In this document: positions 33,110 through 44,310 of the stretch, one piece after another
Layout: every line of letters begins with the position of its first letter
Numbering within the stretch: position 1 is the first letter of the stretch
Made by a program: the position numbers and the translations under genes
Origin: Tragulus kanchil
Lineage: Eukaryota; Chordata; Mammalia; Artiodactyla; Tragulidae
Assembly: GCA_022376925.1 (NCBI GenBank)
Contig: JAIOJX010000030.1
Location: forward strand, 167,473,084 to 167,537,083
Direction: 5' to 3'
Length of the DNA stretch: 64,000 nt
The notes under the pieces: generated by a model
Database searches by the model: none
Told to the model about the DNA's origin: nothing
The model's input: only the letters and a program-made list of their open reading frames with translations

Positions 33110-33173
33110 CTTCCTGCCTCCCTCTTTTCCTCCCTTCTTCCCTTCCTCCCTCCATCCCTCCTTCCTTCCTTTG
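33110..33173. repeat. Pyrimidine-rich low-complexity tract
   Basis: Runs of CTTCCTCC / CCTTCCTT type sequence; second copy at 34202-34264. Just upstream of an exon-like segment, but the open frames across it are compositional. Confidence 0.9.
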
Positions 33174-33226
33174 TTGGAAGCAAGCCTGTCTTGCACCCAA
33201 ATGCCTCATCCTCCTCTTCTCTGCAG

Positions 33227-33333
33227 ACGTGAACACAGCTCTGCAGAAGGCTGTGATAATTCAACAGAGAAACACAAGAATCTTCTCTATGAGCCTGATG
33301 TCAGATGGGCTTCCCTGGCCCTGCTGCGTGGAG
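33227..33333 (+). other. Candidate 107-bp exon with consensus splice sites
   Basis: Preceded by a pyrimidine tract and CTCCTCTTCTCTGCAG, followed by GAG|GTAAGAGG, so acceptor and donor both match consensus well. Two of three frames are open across it; neither peptide is recognised. An identical copy lies at 34319-34425 through duplication 8. It could be a coding exon, a lncRNA exon or chance. No adjoining exon has been identified. Confidence 0.25.
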
Positions 33334-34581
33334 GTAAGAGGACTGAAGACTTCCGAGTCCACAGTGAGGGATCAAGCCCCACGTCCTCCACAGATGTCTG
33401 CAAACCCCCAGCACTAAAGCCCCCTCATCCAGGCCCTTCTGCTTCTGGAACCCGGGGTATTGTCTCATACACACCTCAGCAACCCAGATGTTTTTGCAAA
33501 CCCACAGCCCCACCCTCACTTCACCCCAACAGGTTCTTTCTGAAATCTACCTTCAAATGACAAGGATTTAAAAAATAAATTTGGTGGAATCTTGCTGAGA
33601 TTTTCAGAACACGAAACTGAATAGTTAAGAAAGAATATACCACTCTTTGTTAAAAAATAGAATATGCCCAGAAAGCTGGGTTCAACTCTTAAGCGTCTTT
33701 TCTCCTTCCTCTTGCCGCCTCCAGTACTGTGAGTTTCTTCAGCTCCACCTACCCCTCCTTCTGGCCACATACACACACGTGAACTCACGCTTGCACACTC
33801 ATTCACAAGCATGTATGCGCGCACACACACACATTCACACCTGCAGGCGCCTCCTGGGCACAGTGACAGGATGGCAGGTCCACCTCCCTGCCCTCTAGCA
33901 TCAGGGAGCTGGCTGCTTCCTTCGCAAATTGCCTCCAGAACAAAGCAAGCTGGCCCGCGAGGACTTCTGTCGCCTCTGCTGGAGCTGTGCTACTCAGGAT
34001 CAAGCAAGACTGCTGGCAAAACTTAAAAAAAAAAAAACAGTTCTTTTTTTTTTTTTTTTTTATTTAAGTCACAGTAGGTGAGGAGCTGAACGGAGCATGC
34101 AGAGGGCTACCCTGTTGAGGATCCTATAAATTCAGCTTGATTTTAGGAATGGAGGGAGGGAAAGTGATTCTAAGAAATTCACTTTGGTCATTGGAATCTT
34201 TCTTCCTGCCTCCCTCTTTTCCTCCCTTCTTCCCTTCCTCCCTCCATCCCTCCTTCCTTCCTTTGTTGGAAGCAAGCCTGTCTTGCACCCAAATGCCTCA
34301 TCCTCCTCTTCTCTGCAGACGTGAACACAGCTCTGCAGAAGGCTGTGATAATTCAACAGAGAAACACAAGAATCTTCTCTATGAGCCTGATGTCAGATGG
34401 GCTTCCCTGGCCCTGCTGCGTGGAGGTAAGAGGACTGAAGACTTCCGAGTCCACAGTGAGGGATCAAGCCCCACGTCCTCCACAGATGTCTGCAAACCCC
34501 CAGCACTAAAGCCCCCTCATCCAGGCCCTTCTGCTTCTGGAACCCGGGGTATTGTCTCATACACACCTCAGCAACCCAGAT

Positions 34582-35013
34582 CCAAAAAAGCATCCCTTTT
34601 CCTGATTTCCATATAATAATCCACTCTTTTCTAGTGCAACTCTCCACAAGCCCCACCCCTCACTTCACCCCCTATGGGGCATAAGGTAAAGGGTGTTTGG
34701 CAGAAAGATCCAAGCTCTTTATTTCAAGGAGCGACCTTAAATCTGTCCATTCCACTGCTCCAATACAGTCTGATTCTCCACATTCTAACATCCTTACCAG
34801 AGAAATCTCTCACCACATATAAGATATATATATAGAAAGTATAGACTTCTTCTTTAAAACACCTGCCATTTATTTCAATAACTAAAACAGCATCAAAAAC
34901 ATTCCCAAAGTTTCCAGTATACTGTGAGTTTCTCCAGTGAAGTATAGCATTAAAATGCCTTCTCTTTGAGGATAAAAGAAGAAAAACAATGACAACAATG
35001 CTGTGGACTGAAC
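34582..35013. other. Unassigned AT-rich sequence
   Basis: Unique-looking; nothing recognised except a short TATATATATA at about 34825. Confidence 0.45.
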
Positions 35014-35600
35014 GTTTGTGTCCCCAGAATTCATAGGTTGAAGCCCTAATGTGATAATATTTGGAGATTAGGCCTTCAGGAGGTGATTCGGTCATGAGAG
35101 AGGGGCCCCTAATGGGATTAGTGTCCTTCTAAGAAGAGACTTGGGGCCTTTCAAGATGGTGCTCACGGTAAAGAACCTACCTGCCAATACAGGACACATA
35201 AGAAATGTGGGTTCGATCCCTGTGTGGGGAAGATCCCCTAGAGGGGGCATGGCATTCCGGTCCAGTATTCTTGCCTGGAGAATCCCATGGACAGAGGAGC
35301 CTGGTGGGCTACCATCCATGAGGTCACAAACTGAACTAAACACAACTGATGTGACTTAGCACACACACAGACACACACACACACTACAAGAAGAGACCTA
35401 GCCCTTTTGTCTCCGTCATGTGAGAACAGAATAAGGAAAAACCAGGAAAACCATGTACAAACCAGGAAAAGGGCCCTCACCAAGAACCAAATTTGGCAGG
35501 TTCTGATTTTGTAATTCTCAGCCTCCAGAATCATGAGGAAGAAATGGTTGTTGTTAAGCTACCCAATCTATGCTCATTTGTTACAGCAGCCTGTACGAGG
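35014..35600 (+). mobile_element. MaLR (MLT1/MST-type) LTR split by Bov-tA
   Basis: First part 35014-35140: GGACTGAACGTTTGTGTCCC, TATTTGGAGATTAGGCCTTC, AATGGGATTAGTGTCCTTCT. Second part 35386-35600: AGAAGAGACCTAGCCCTTTT, CTCAGCCTCCAGAATCATGA, GTTGTTAAGCTACCCAATCT, TTTGTTACAGCAGCCTGTAC. The motif order matches these old mammalian LTRs. No internal genes. Confidence 0.78.
35141..35385 (+). repeat. Bov-tA SINE with TSD
   Basis: Body has GCTCACGGTAAAGAACCTAC, GAGAATCCCATGGACAGAGG and GACTTAGCACACACACAGAC. AAGAAGAGAC flanks it at about 35131-35140 and 35387-35396. Ends in an AC-rich microsatellite tail. Confidence 0.9.
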
Positions 35601-35696
35601 ACAACCACAAAAACGAATGATACCATGGGATCTCTTGAGGGGCGGCATGAGAGATGAAGTAACCAAAAATCAAAATGGCCAACTTTTCTGGATGTA

Positions 35697-35805
35697 TTTA
35701 TTTTTAACTTTTTATTTTATATTGGAATGAACAATGTTGTGTGATAGTCTGAGGTGCACAGCAAAGTGACTCAGCCATACACATACATGTATCCTTTCTA
35801 ACCAA
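35697..35805 (-). mobile_element. L1 3' end fragment
   Basis: TTTTATTTTATATTGGAATG, GAACAATGTTGTGTGATAG and CACAGCAAAGTGACTCAGCC are the typical minus-strand L1 3' end. Only about 110 bp remain. Confidence 0.85.
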
Positions 35806-35856
35806 TTTTTAGAATTCACTTCTCAGAACTTGCCGAGAGAAGCCAAGGGGGCTAGC

Positions 35857-37992
35857 GACAGGGATCAGAAGCATAGCTTCCTCACACTCACCAGAACTTA
35901 ATGTGGGCCAGGTGCTGTGCTCTGCATCATTTTAAAATTTAATTCTGTTTCTACCAGAGTAATAATACACATTTTAAAAAGCCAAATAGTATTCTAAGGG
36001 CAGTAAGAAAAATAGCTTTTCTTTTCCCGTGCCTCCCTCTCCAAGTCCCAACTCTTTAGCAAATAGCTTTTTATGTATCTCCATTTTTCTGAGCAAAGGG
36101 AATTATCTTATTGCATTGATTTTTCCATTTTAAACATAATCTCCTGCCTTCCTGCTATGATGAGGGTTTTAGCACATATACCTTCACCTTATCTCCTTTC
36201 CCTCTGACATCCTCCTCATGGAATCAGATCACATTTTTGTTAAATCACTATTCAATGAATGTATCATCTTTACTAAGTAAACACTGGTCAAGTGGCTGAG
36301 AGAAGTATTACTTTTCCTTTCACACATGACTTTTTGTTTTCCCTGGAGTTACTGACTTTCTTTTCACTTGCTTAATTCCCTATACACATCCCCAGATCTC
36401 CAGAAGAGATGTAAAATTCTCTTCCATGTATTCAGACATACCAGTTTCATCTGTATTTTTGGAGTTATCCTTTTTCTTGCTTCTGTCTGGGTTGGTGGGT
36501 GCCCCTCCTTGCTGCCCAGTGGCCATTCTAGAGCTTCTCTCACCAAACCATGAATTCCCTTGGACTCCCTTTCGTGTTGAATCCAGTTTCTGGAGCCAGT
36601 GGCTTCATCTTCCTTTGCTATTTCTTTTATTTTGGTGGATCCAGAGACTGCCTTCAGTTGCTTGGCTAGGTGCAGAGTTCTAGGCTGCAAGCACACTTTC
36701 CTCGACATTTTGAAAGTTGTGTTCCCTTATCATCTAGATTGTATTGTTGCTGAGAGGCTGGCACTCTGACCCCTGATGTCTTGCACGTGACCCTTTTTCT
36801 GTTATTTCTGTCCCTTCTCACCTAGACAGTTTTGGTTTTTTTTTTTTTTAAATCAGAGTATAGTTGATGTACAGTGTTGTGCTTCAGGTGTAATGAACAT
36901 TATGTGAGGTGCCAGTGCTCTCACATAAAATTTAGATTCCCTTGCTTGGGGGGGTGACAGGGATCAGAAGCATAGCTTCCTCACACTCACCAGAACTTAA
37001 TGTGGGCCAGGTGCTGTGCTCTGCATCATTTTAAAATTTAATTCTGTTTCTACCAGAGTAATAATACACATTTTAAAAAGCCAAATAGTATTCTAAGGGC
37101 AGTAAGAAAAATAGCTTTTCTTTTCCCGTGCCTCCCTCTCCAAGTCCCAACTCTTTAGCAAATAGCTTTTTATGTATCTCCATTTTTCTGAGCAAAGGGA
37201 ATTATCTTATTGCATTGATTTTTCCATTTTAAACATAATCTCCTGCCTTCCTGCTATGATGAGGGTTTTAGCACATATACCTTCACCTTATCTCCTTTCC
37301 CTCTGACATCCTCCTCATGGAATCAGATCACATTTTTGTTAAATCACTATTCAATGAATGTATCATCTTTACTAAGTAAACACTGGTCAAGTGGCTGAGA
37401 GAAGTATTACTTTTCCTTTCACACATGACTTTTTGTTTTCCCTGGAGTTACTGACTTTCTTTTCACTTGCTTAATTCCCTATACACATCCCCAGATCTCC
37501 AGAAGAGATGTAAAATTCTCTTCCATGTATTCAGACATACCAGTTTCATCTGTATTTTTGGAGTTATCCTTTTTCTTGCTTCTGTCTGGGTTGGTGGGTG
37601 CCCCTCCTTGCTGCCCAGTGGCCATTCTAGAGCTTCTCTCACCAAACCATGAATTCCCTTGGACTCCCTTTCGTGTTGAATCCAGTTTCTGGAGCCAGTG
37701 GCTTCATCTTCCTTTGCTATTTCTTTTATTTTGGTGGATCCAGAGACTGCCTTCAGTTGCTTGGCTAGGTGCAGAGTTCTAGGCTGCAAGCACACTTTCC
37801 TCGACATTTTTGAAAGTTGTGTTCCCTTATCATCTAGATTGTATTGTTGCTGAGAGGCTGGCACTCTGACCCCTGATGTCTTGCACGTGACCCTTTTTCT
37901 GTTATTTCTGTCCCTTCTCACCTAGACAGTTTTGGTTTTTTTTTTTTTTAAATCAGAGTATAGTTGATGTACAGTGTTGTGCTTCAGGTGTA
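35857..37992. repeat. Direct tandem duplication 9 (period 1099)
   Basis: Copy A 35857-36892, copy B 36956-37992, with a 63-bp spacer (36893-36955) that matches neither flank clearly. One-base differences, for example CGACATTTTG vs CGACATTTTTG. The frames read on both strands within it are not recognised proteins. Confidence 0.97.
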
Positions 37993-38742
37993 TGGCAAAA
38001 TGAATCAGTTATACATATACATATATGCACTCTTTTTTTTGTCTTAAGTTGCTACAGAATATTGAGTAGAGTTCCCTGTGCTATACAGTTGGTCATGATT
38101 GGCTTATCTGTTTTATATACAGTAGTGTATATATGTTAATCCCAATCTCCTATTTATCCCCGTACCTTTTCCCTTTGGTAACCATAAGTTTGTTTTCTAC
38201 ATCTGTGACCCTATTTCATTTTTGTAGATAAGTTCATTGGTCTCATATTTTAGATGCCACATATAAATGATATCATATGATCTCTGTCTTTGTCTGACCA
38301 CTTAGTATGATAATCTCTGGGTCCATCCATGTTGCTGCAAGTGGTGTTCTTTTGGCTGTTTACAGTTGAGTAATATTCCAGTGTTTCTGTGTATCACTTC
38401 TTCTTTATCCCATTCCTCTGATGATCTAGGTGGCTTCCACATCTTGGCTATTGTAAATAGTGCTGCAGTGAACATTGCGATGCATGTATCTTCTTAAATT
38501 ATGTCTTTTTTTCCCAGATATATGCCCAACGGTGAAATTGGTGGATCATATGGTAGTTCTATATTTAGTTTTTTAAAGGAATCTCCCTACTGTTCTCCAA
38601 ATGGTTGTACCATTTATTCTTACCAACAGTGGAGGAGGCAACCCTTTTCTCCACACCTTCTCCAGCATTTATTGTTTGTGGATTTTTTGAGGATGGCCTT
38701 TCTGACCAGTGTGAGGTGATACCCCCTTGTAGTTTTGATTTG
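37940..38742 (-). mobile_element. Old L1 3' part
   Basis: Minus-strand L1: ATCAGAGTATAGTTGATGTA, TGCTATACAGTTGGTCATGA, GGTAACCATAAGTTTGTTTT, GTTGAGTAATATTCCAGTGT, CCTTCTCCAGCATTTATTGT. Degraded ORF2 with many stops. The first 53 bp also appear at 36840-36892 via duplication 9. Confidence 0.88.
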
Positions 38743-39583
38743 AGAGGCAATTTATAAGATCTGCTGTTTATGAAATATTTAAAATTTCATGCAAATGTGT
38801 TTTAGATGAATCTCCATCCCCTTTTAAAAATATTCATTGTGCTGCACTTCTGGGCCTATTCAGTCTGGAAAATAATATTTTTTAATTCTGGAATATTTTA
38901 AAATACTATTTTCTGTGATAAGTTTTTCTCCCCCATTCTCTTTGTTCCCCTTGGAATACCTTTTATCTTCTCCTGGACCTCTTCTGTTGTCGTAGTGTTC
39001 ATTATCACGCTTTTGAGAGATTACTCTGACTTTAGTTCCATCCTTTTCATTGCATTTATTTCTGTTTTGTTTTTTCCTTTTCCATACCTCTACTGTCCTC
39101 TGAATACTCATCTTCAGATGCAGTTCCTTCTCTCCCTTCAAGGGTAGAACGTCATTATCCTGTTTGCTTAGTTCCTTTTTTTCCTTCTTGTTTGTTTTGA
39201 TATTTGCTTTCTGGGTTGAAGGTTATCCTAGGAAGGCGGCCATCAAAGCTCAGTGGAAGCTCCTTATGTGACGGTCAGGCTTGACAGCTGGGAGTTTGCT
39301 GAGGACGCTCAGACCCTGCTGTTCCTTGGGAAGATTCTCCAAAATTCAGTATATTGGCTTTTGTCTGGTTTCTGGCTGTCAGATATATGCCTGACAAGCA
39401 GCATTCTGGAAGCTTCCTTGGGAAAGAGGACTGAAATGGGGGCAAAGCCTCACAATTAGACTTAATCTCACTTTGGTCCAGGGCCTCACCTCCATCCCCC
39501 GTTGTGCCTGGTCTGTCTGAGTTGGGAGCTGCCCCGATCCATTTCTCTGGAAGCTAAAACTCCTGCTTCTGCTGGGGCGGGGG
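38743..39583. other. Unassigned sequence
   Basis: T-rich unique-looking DNA with no repeat family or gene recognised. Confidence 0.45.
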
Positions 39584-41947
39584 AGCGTGGGCTTGGGCTG
39601 TGTGGAGCAGGGACCCTGCTGCCCTCAGACAGACGTATCAAGTTCACGGCTACCTTCTCTTTGATAATTACATAAAATGCATGCGCTGCAAAAAAGGATC
39701 TAAATTCTTTAACAGAGCTCTTCTAAACAATGTAAAAACACTATTACTTGGGCAAAGCTTTTAGACATTTAGAAAGTGTATATGTTACTGAAGGTTTCAT
39801 AAGGCAGAGAGGGGAACAGGTTACACCTCCTGTTAGGCTGATAACCCAGACAGCCAGATGGGAGTACCCTAGGTGTCCCAGTCTCTGAACATCCAGGGGC
39901 TACCACTTCTGTGGCTTTATGTCCACTCAGCTCCTCTAGCCTCATTCCGGCTGAGGCTCTTTGGAAAGCAACACAAAAAACCCTCTCCTTGAATCAAAAA
40001 AAAATAAATAAATAACCCGCTCTCTCCCCTGAAAGCACCTACCTTAATGCTCCAAACACAGATCAATGCCTGTTCCCAAACAAAGACAGTACTGTTTCTT
40101 AAAGGAATTTTGATACTTAAATATTCCTACTTCATTAGACCGTGAGGAGAAATCTGGGTTTACGAAAATAATTACGTTATTGTGCATTTCTATGTGCTGA
40201 TTAAAGAATTCCAAATACCACCCCCCGCAAGGGCTCCAAGCATTCAGGAAATGTCTGAAGCTCTAAAATGACCTTTATTGAGTCATTGCATCTTCCCCCC
40301 ACCCCCACCTGGCCTCTCATATTCTCTCCAGTCTTCTCCACCAGCAGATACCGGTATCGCATATCAAAGGGAAAGAACAGTTCAAGAGGAAGTCTGTACT
40401 GTCCTTATTTTATAAATTGGGTTTAATAATTCATCTAAAAGAGAATTTTTAGCAACAAGGCTTGCATATGAAAAGGGAACGAGTCTTCCCTAAATAGGCA
40501 TCTGTTACTCTTGCTGCAGTGCTGAATGGAGAGAAAAAAGGCCTGTCAGGTCCAAAAGCATCGCTAGGATTCGCTAAGGACATCGTGGCAAAAGTGATCT
40601 TAGAGCAAGCTTTGCAAAGAAAAGAACTGAAACCACACCCTAGAAGTCTTTTGTTTGTTACTGCAGAAATCCTCCTAGAGGTCATTGCGACAAACATGCA
40701 CATTCCAAAGCCATCTGCTGATAGTAGGTGTTTGCATTTCCTGGGCATAAACCAACCCCTGTCCAGCGTGGGCTTGGGCTGTGTGGAGCAGGGACCCTGC
40801 TGCCCTCAGACAGACGTATCAAGTTCACGGCTACCTTCTCTTTGATAATTACATAAAATGCATGCGCTGCAAAAAAGGATCTAAATTCTTTAACAGAGCT
40901 CTTCTAAACAATGTAAAAACACTATTACTTGGGCAAAGCTTTTAGACATTTAGAAAGTGTATATGTTACTGAAGGTTTCATAAGGCAGAGAGGGGAACAG
41001 GTTACACCTCCTGTTAGGCTGATAACCCAGACAGCCAGATGGGAGTACCCTAGGTGTCCCAGTCTCTGAACATCCAGGGGCTACCACTTCTGTGGCTTTA
41101 TGTCCACTCAGCTCCTCTAGCCTCATTCCGGCTGAGGCTCTTTGGAAAGCAACACAAAAAACCCTCTCCTTGAATCAAAAAAAAATAAATAAATAACCCG
41201 CTCTCTCCCCTGAAAGCACCTACCTTAATGCTCCAAACACAGATCAATGCCTGTTCCCAAACAAAGACAGTACTGTTTCTTAAAGGAATTTTGATACTTA
41301 AATATTCCTACTTCATTAGACCGTGAGGAGAAATCTGGGTTTACGAAAATAATTACGTTATTGTGCATTTCTATGTGCTGATTAAAGAATTCCAAATACC
41401 ACCCCCCGCAAGGGGTCCAAGCATTCAGGAAATGTCTGAAGCTCTAAAATGACCTTTATTGAGTCATTGCATCTTCCCCCCACCCCCACCTGGCCTCTCA
41501 TATTCTCTCCAGTCTTCTCCACCAGCAGATACCGGTATCGCATATCAAAGGGAAAGAACAGTTCAAGAGGAAGTCTGTACTGTCCTTATTTTATAAATTG
41601 GGTTTAATAATTCATCTAAAAGAGAATTTTTAGCAACAAGGCTTGCATATGAAAAGGGAACGAGTCTTCCCTAAATAGGCATCTGTTACTCTTGCTGCAG
41701 TGCTGAATGGAGAGAAAAAAGGCCTGTCAGGTCCAAAAGCATCGCTAGGATTCGCTAAGGACATCGTGGCAAAAGTGATCTTAGAGCAAGCTTTGCAAAG
41801 AAAAGAACTGAAACCACACCCTAGAAGTCTTTTGTTTGTTACTGCAGAAATCCTCCTAGAGGTCATTGCGACAAACATGCACATTCCAAAGCCATCTGCT
41901 GATAGTAGGTGTTTGCATTTCCTGGGCATAAACCAACCCCTGTCCAG
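39584..41947. repeat. Direct tandem duplication 10 (period 1181)
   Basis: Copy A 39584-40766, copy B 40765-41947, the longest unit. I see one substitution (CAAGGGCTCC vs CAAGGGGTCC) and no indel. The content is repeat-poor unique DNA. Frames of about 100 codons (for example 40519-40845) read across it but match nothing I know, and the longest crosses the junction. Confidence 0.98.
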
Positions 41948-42557
41948 ACCCTCACCATTGCCTCCAATACCAGATCAGTGGCATCTTGTAAGTCAGATGG
42001 TGGCGGATTTGAGGGTCCTCAGGTCTCCACGCGAACACACAGAGCTGTTTAGAATATCAAGAAGCCTTCACACAGCTGTGCCGCTCCTGCGTGGGCTGGT
42101 GACTTGAACTATTTGTCACTCCAGCTTGCTGGGTTTGCAGGGAGGGGAAGCTGGTAGAATGCATGGGATAGAAAATTAACAGAAATTTCTAATTGCCTAG
42201 GTGTGCTTCCTGGAATATTTCCGCAGTAGCTCAGCAGCAGGCAGCACCGGCAATGTGTTTTGACCTGACAATAGTTAAGTTGCCAGGGAGCGAAGATCCA
42301 GCAAAAGAAGCAATTAATACTTTTTCGCTTCCCATTTTGTAGACAGCATCTGTCTCATGGCCTCAGAAAAGAAAAATGGTTTGAGAATTAACGTTCCTAG
42401 TTTCTTTTTCCAAAATACGCCTTTTTATCAGGTCCTTTGCTGAGTCCCATTTAGCCAGAGGAGCAGTTGAATCAACTGAATTTCCTGAATATTTCAAAAA
42501 TCTGCAATCACAGTATTTTCTTTGAAACTTAGCACATTTCAATGGTACTATCATCTA
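41948..42557. other. Repeat-poor sequence, possibly conserved non-coding
   Basis: No interspersed repeat recognised. With the flanking unit of duplication 10 it forms one of the least repetitive parts of the window. A T-tract follows at about 42558-42572. Function unknown. Confidence 0.4.
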
Positions 42558-42654
42558 GTTTTTTTTTTTTTCTTTAAGAATGCAATTTATTCGTTTTTAA
42601 GGATTTTCTTCGGCAGTGACACCTAAACCTGAGAAAGAAAGTGGGCACGTTCCA

Positions 42655-43060
42655 TATGTCCTAAGGGATGGTCACAGCATGTCAAAGTTTGCTGTGTTCA
42701 TCATTTCTAATAGTGAAAACTGGATGGCAATCTGAATGTCAAAAGTAAGGTGATTAGTTATGACAGATTCATACAAGAAAATACTGTGCAGTCACTAAAA
42801 CCAGATCTGATAGAATATCTGATATGGGGAGATCTTTGTAATATATTTTTAATAAAAGGAAAACAATGTACATTATGATAGATTTTCAGTTTTTTTAATC
42901 AATAAATTTTACTATAAAAATAAATATGCTTAGAAAAACTGGCTGAAAATATTGAAAAATGATTTTCAACACCACATGATAAATAAGGGAGCAGAGAACA
43001 TAGAGGATTTTTAATTTCTTCTTTGTGTTCTCCTGCATTTTCCCACTATAATGCATCACT
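42655..43060 (+). mobile_element. Old L1M remnant
   Basis: GTGAAAACTGGATGGCAATC, TACTGTGCAGTCACTAAAAC and TGATATGGGGAGATCTTTGT follow the order of old L1 ORF2-end/3' UTR ('...AAACTGGAAACAACCTAAATG...ATGCAGCCATTAAAA...GATCTCCA'). No open frame. Confidence 0.7.
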
Positions 43061-43399
43061 TGCAGTCAGGGAAAGAACAAATCAGAAACAAAGAGTCCAT
43101 GGTAGTATCAAAGCATATGTATTGTTACGTTTAAAATAAAAGATACAACGAATCAGTTTAAAACGCAGGCGCTCTTCAGTTGATCAAGCACCATCTGAGA
43201 CGCTCCATTTGCCAGGCCAAAGTCAACGACTTTGATGCTGTAGGTGCCTTAGTGAGCTGCCTCGGGCTTTTGGTGAAGTGGAATGATGGTGCTTTAAATT
43301 AGAGGCGCAAAGGGTTCCTTAACCAGTGCTTTTCAAACAGGAGCCTAGGGGCTCTCCTGTTTAAGAAAATAGGAGTGGGTTATATCATATAGACACTGT
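43061..43399. other. Unassigned sequence
   Basis: No feature recognised. Confidence 0.4.
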
Positions 43400-43558
43400 T
43401 TAAAATCGATAGCTGGACGACTTAACCTCTCTGGGCCTCACTTCATCCGGAAATGGAAGGTAGTAATACACTACTTTCCTGGGTTGTTGAGGGTGACCTG
43501 CCTGAATGGAGTAAAGCAGTGAGTCAAGTGCTCAGAATAGTGCCTTGACGGAAGTGTC
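43400..43558 (+). repeat. MIR 3' half
   Basis: CTTAACCTCTCTGGGCCTCA, then CCTGGGTTGTTGAGGGTGAC and AATAGTGCCTTG, as in the MIR 3' region. Confidence 0.82.
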
Positions 43559-43559
43559 A

Positions 43560-44310
43560 GCTCTCACTAGACCCTGCAGTGTCTCCGCCTTCCCGGCGGC
43601 GGCGCAGACCTCTGTAAGCTCTGCTCTACTGTTTCGGGCCAGGCATCAGGACCCGGCGAAAAGCAAATGTGCTTTGACCTCGGCGCCTAGTGCGGACCCT
43701 GTTTGAAGCAAACACAATGCGCGCGCACACGTCTGCCCCGCGCCGCACGTGCACACCCGCGCGCCCCCACCCACGCGCGAGCCCTTGGCTCCGTGGACCC
43801 GCCGCCATTCAGCCCCTGCTTGGTGCCTCCGCTTGGGTTTAACAGGTCGTTCTGAAACATGTCTTGCCCTCTCCGAACACCAGCAGCGACAGAAGGAAAA
43901 GGAAAACGAAATGAACGAAATTAAACAGACCTTTCCTCATCCTGCTGCCTCCAGGCGCATCTCGCTTCCCAAAAGCTTTTTCAGGGTCCCTGTCCTGCCT
44001 GAGAAAGCCAGATGGAGAGGAGCAGTGAGAGCTGTGAGGGAGGAGTGGGTTAATCAAGGCTGGGGGCGGGGGTGAGGGACCAAAGTCTTCTGCTTGTATG
44101 CCCCCTCGCCATCCTCGCTCCCGGAAGAGGACCAGCGCATCCAGCTCAGTCCCGTTCCTGCAGGACTAACGCGCAGAGCCCACTCTGCCCTGCCGTTTAG
44201 CTAAGGCGCTGGGGCTTGTACCTGGGAAGCTAGGGGCGACATGGTGCTGTCGACCTCCTGGAGCAACCGCCAGGGCGTTTTCTTCCCTCTGGTCCGCAGA
44301 CACACCCTCA
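43560..44310. promoter_or_regulatory. CpG-rich segment, candidate CpG island
   Basis: Densest CpG in the window, especially 43585-43830: CCCGGCGGCGGCGCAG, AATGCGCGCGCACACG, CCCGCGCCGCACGTGC, CCCACGCGCGAGCCC. A second patch at 44100-44310 includes CTCCCGGAAGAGG, an ETS-type site. No TATA box seen. Such islands often mark promoters, but no transcript start can be read from sequence. The part from 43902 on is duplicated at 45061. Confidence 0.5.

Larger units (their letters stand above)
32436..34581. repeat. Direct tandem duplication 8 (period 1090)
   Basis: Copy A 32436-33489 plus a garbled tail 33490-33525, copy B 33526-34581. The garbled tail (ACAGCCCCACCCTCACTTCA) is a degraded version of the unique DNA following copy B (CAAGCCCCACCCCTCACTTC near 34647). 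This suggests copy A is a contig end running on at low quality. It starts within the end of duplication 7's unit. Confidence 0.97.

Noticed and set aside
33045..33560. 171-codon plus-strand frame as a gene
   Set aside because: Its first half is translated pyrimidine tract (S/P/F runs), and its end changes at the duplication junction. Only the inner 107-bp splice-bounded part is kept as a candidate.
36364..36708. Lysine-rich 114-codon minus-strand frame (also 37463-37921)
   Set aside because: It resembles a coding peptide in composition, but a one-base indel between the two copies changes the frame's extent, and no family is recognised.
40519..40845. 108-codon plus-strand frame and the longer version at 41700-42107
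   Set aside because: The peptide changes at the duplication junction, and neither version shows a known domain. No supporting splice pattern was seen.
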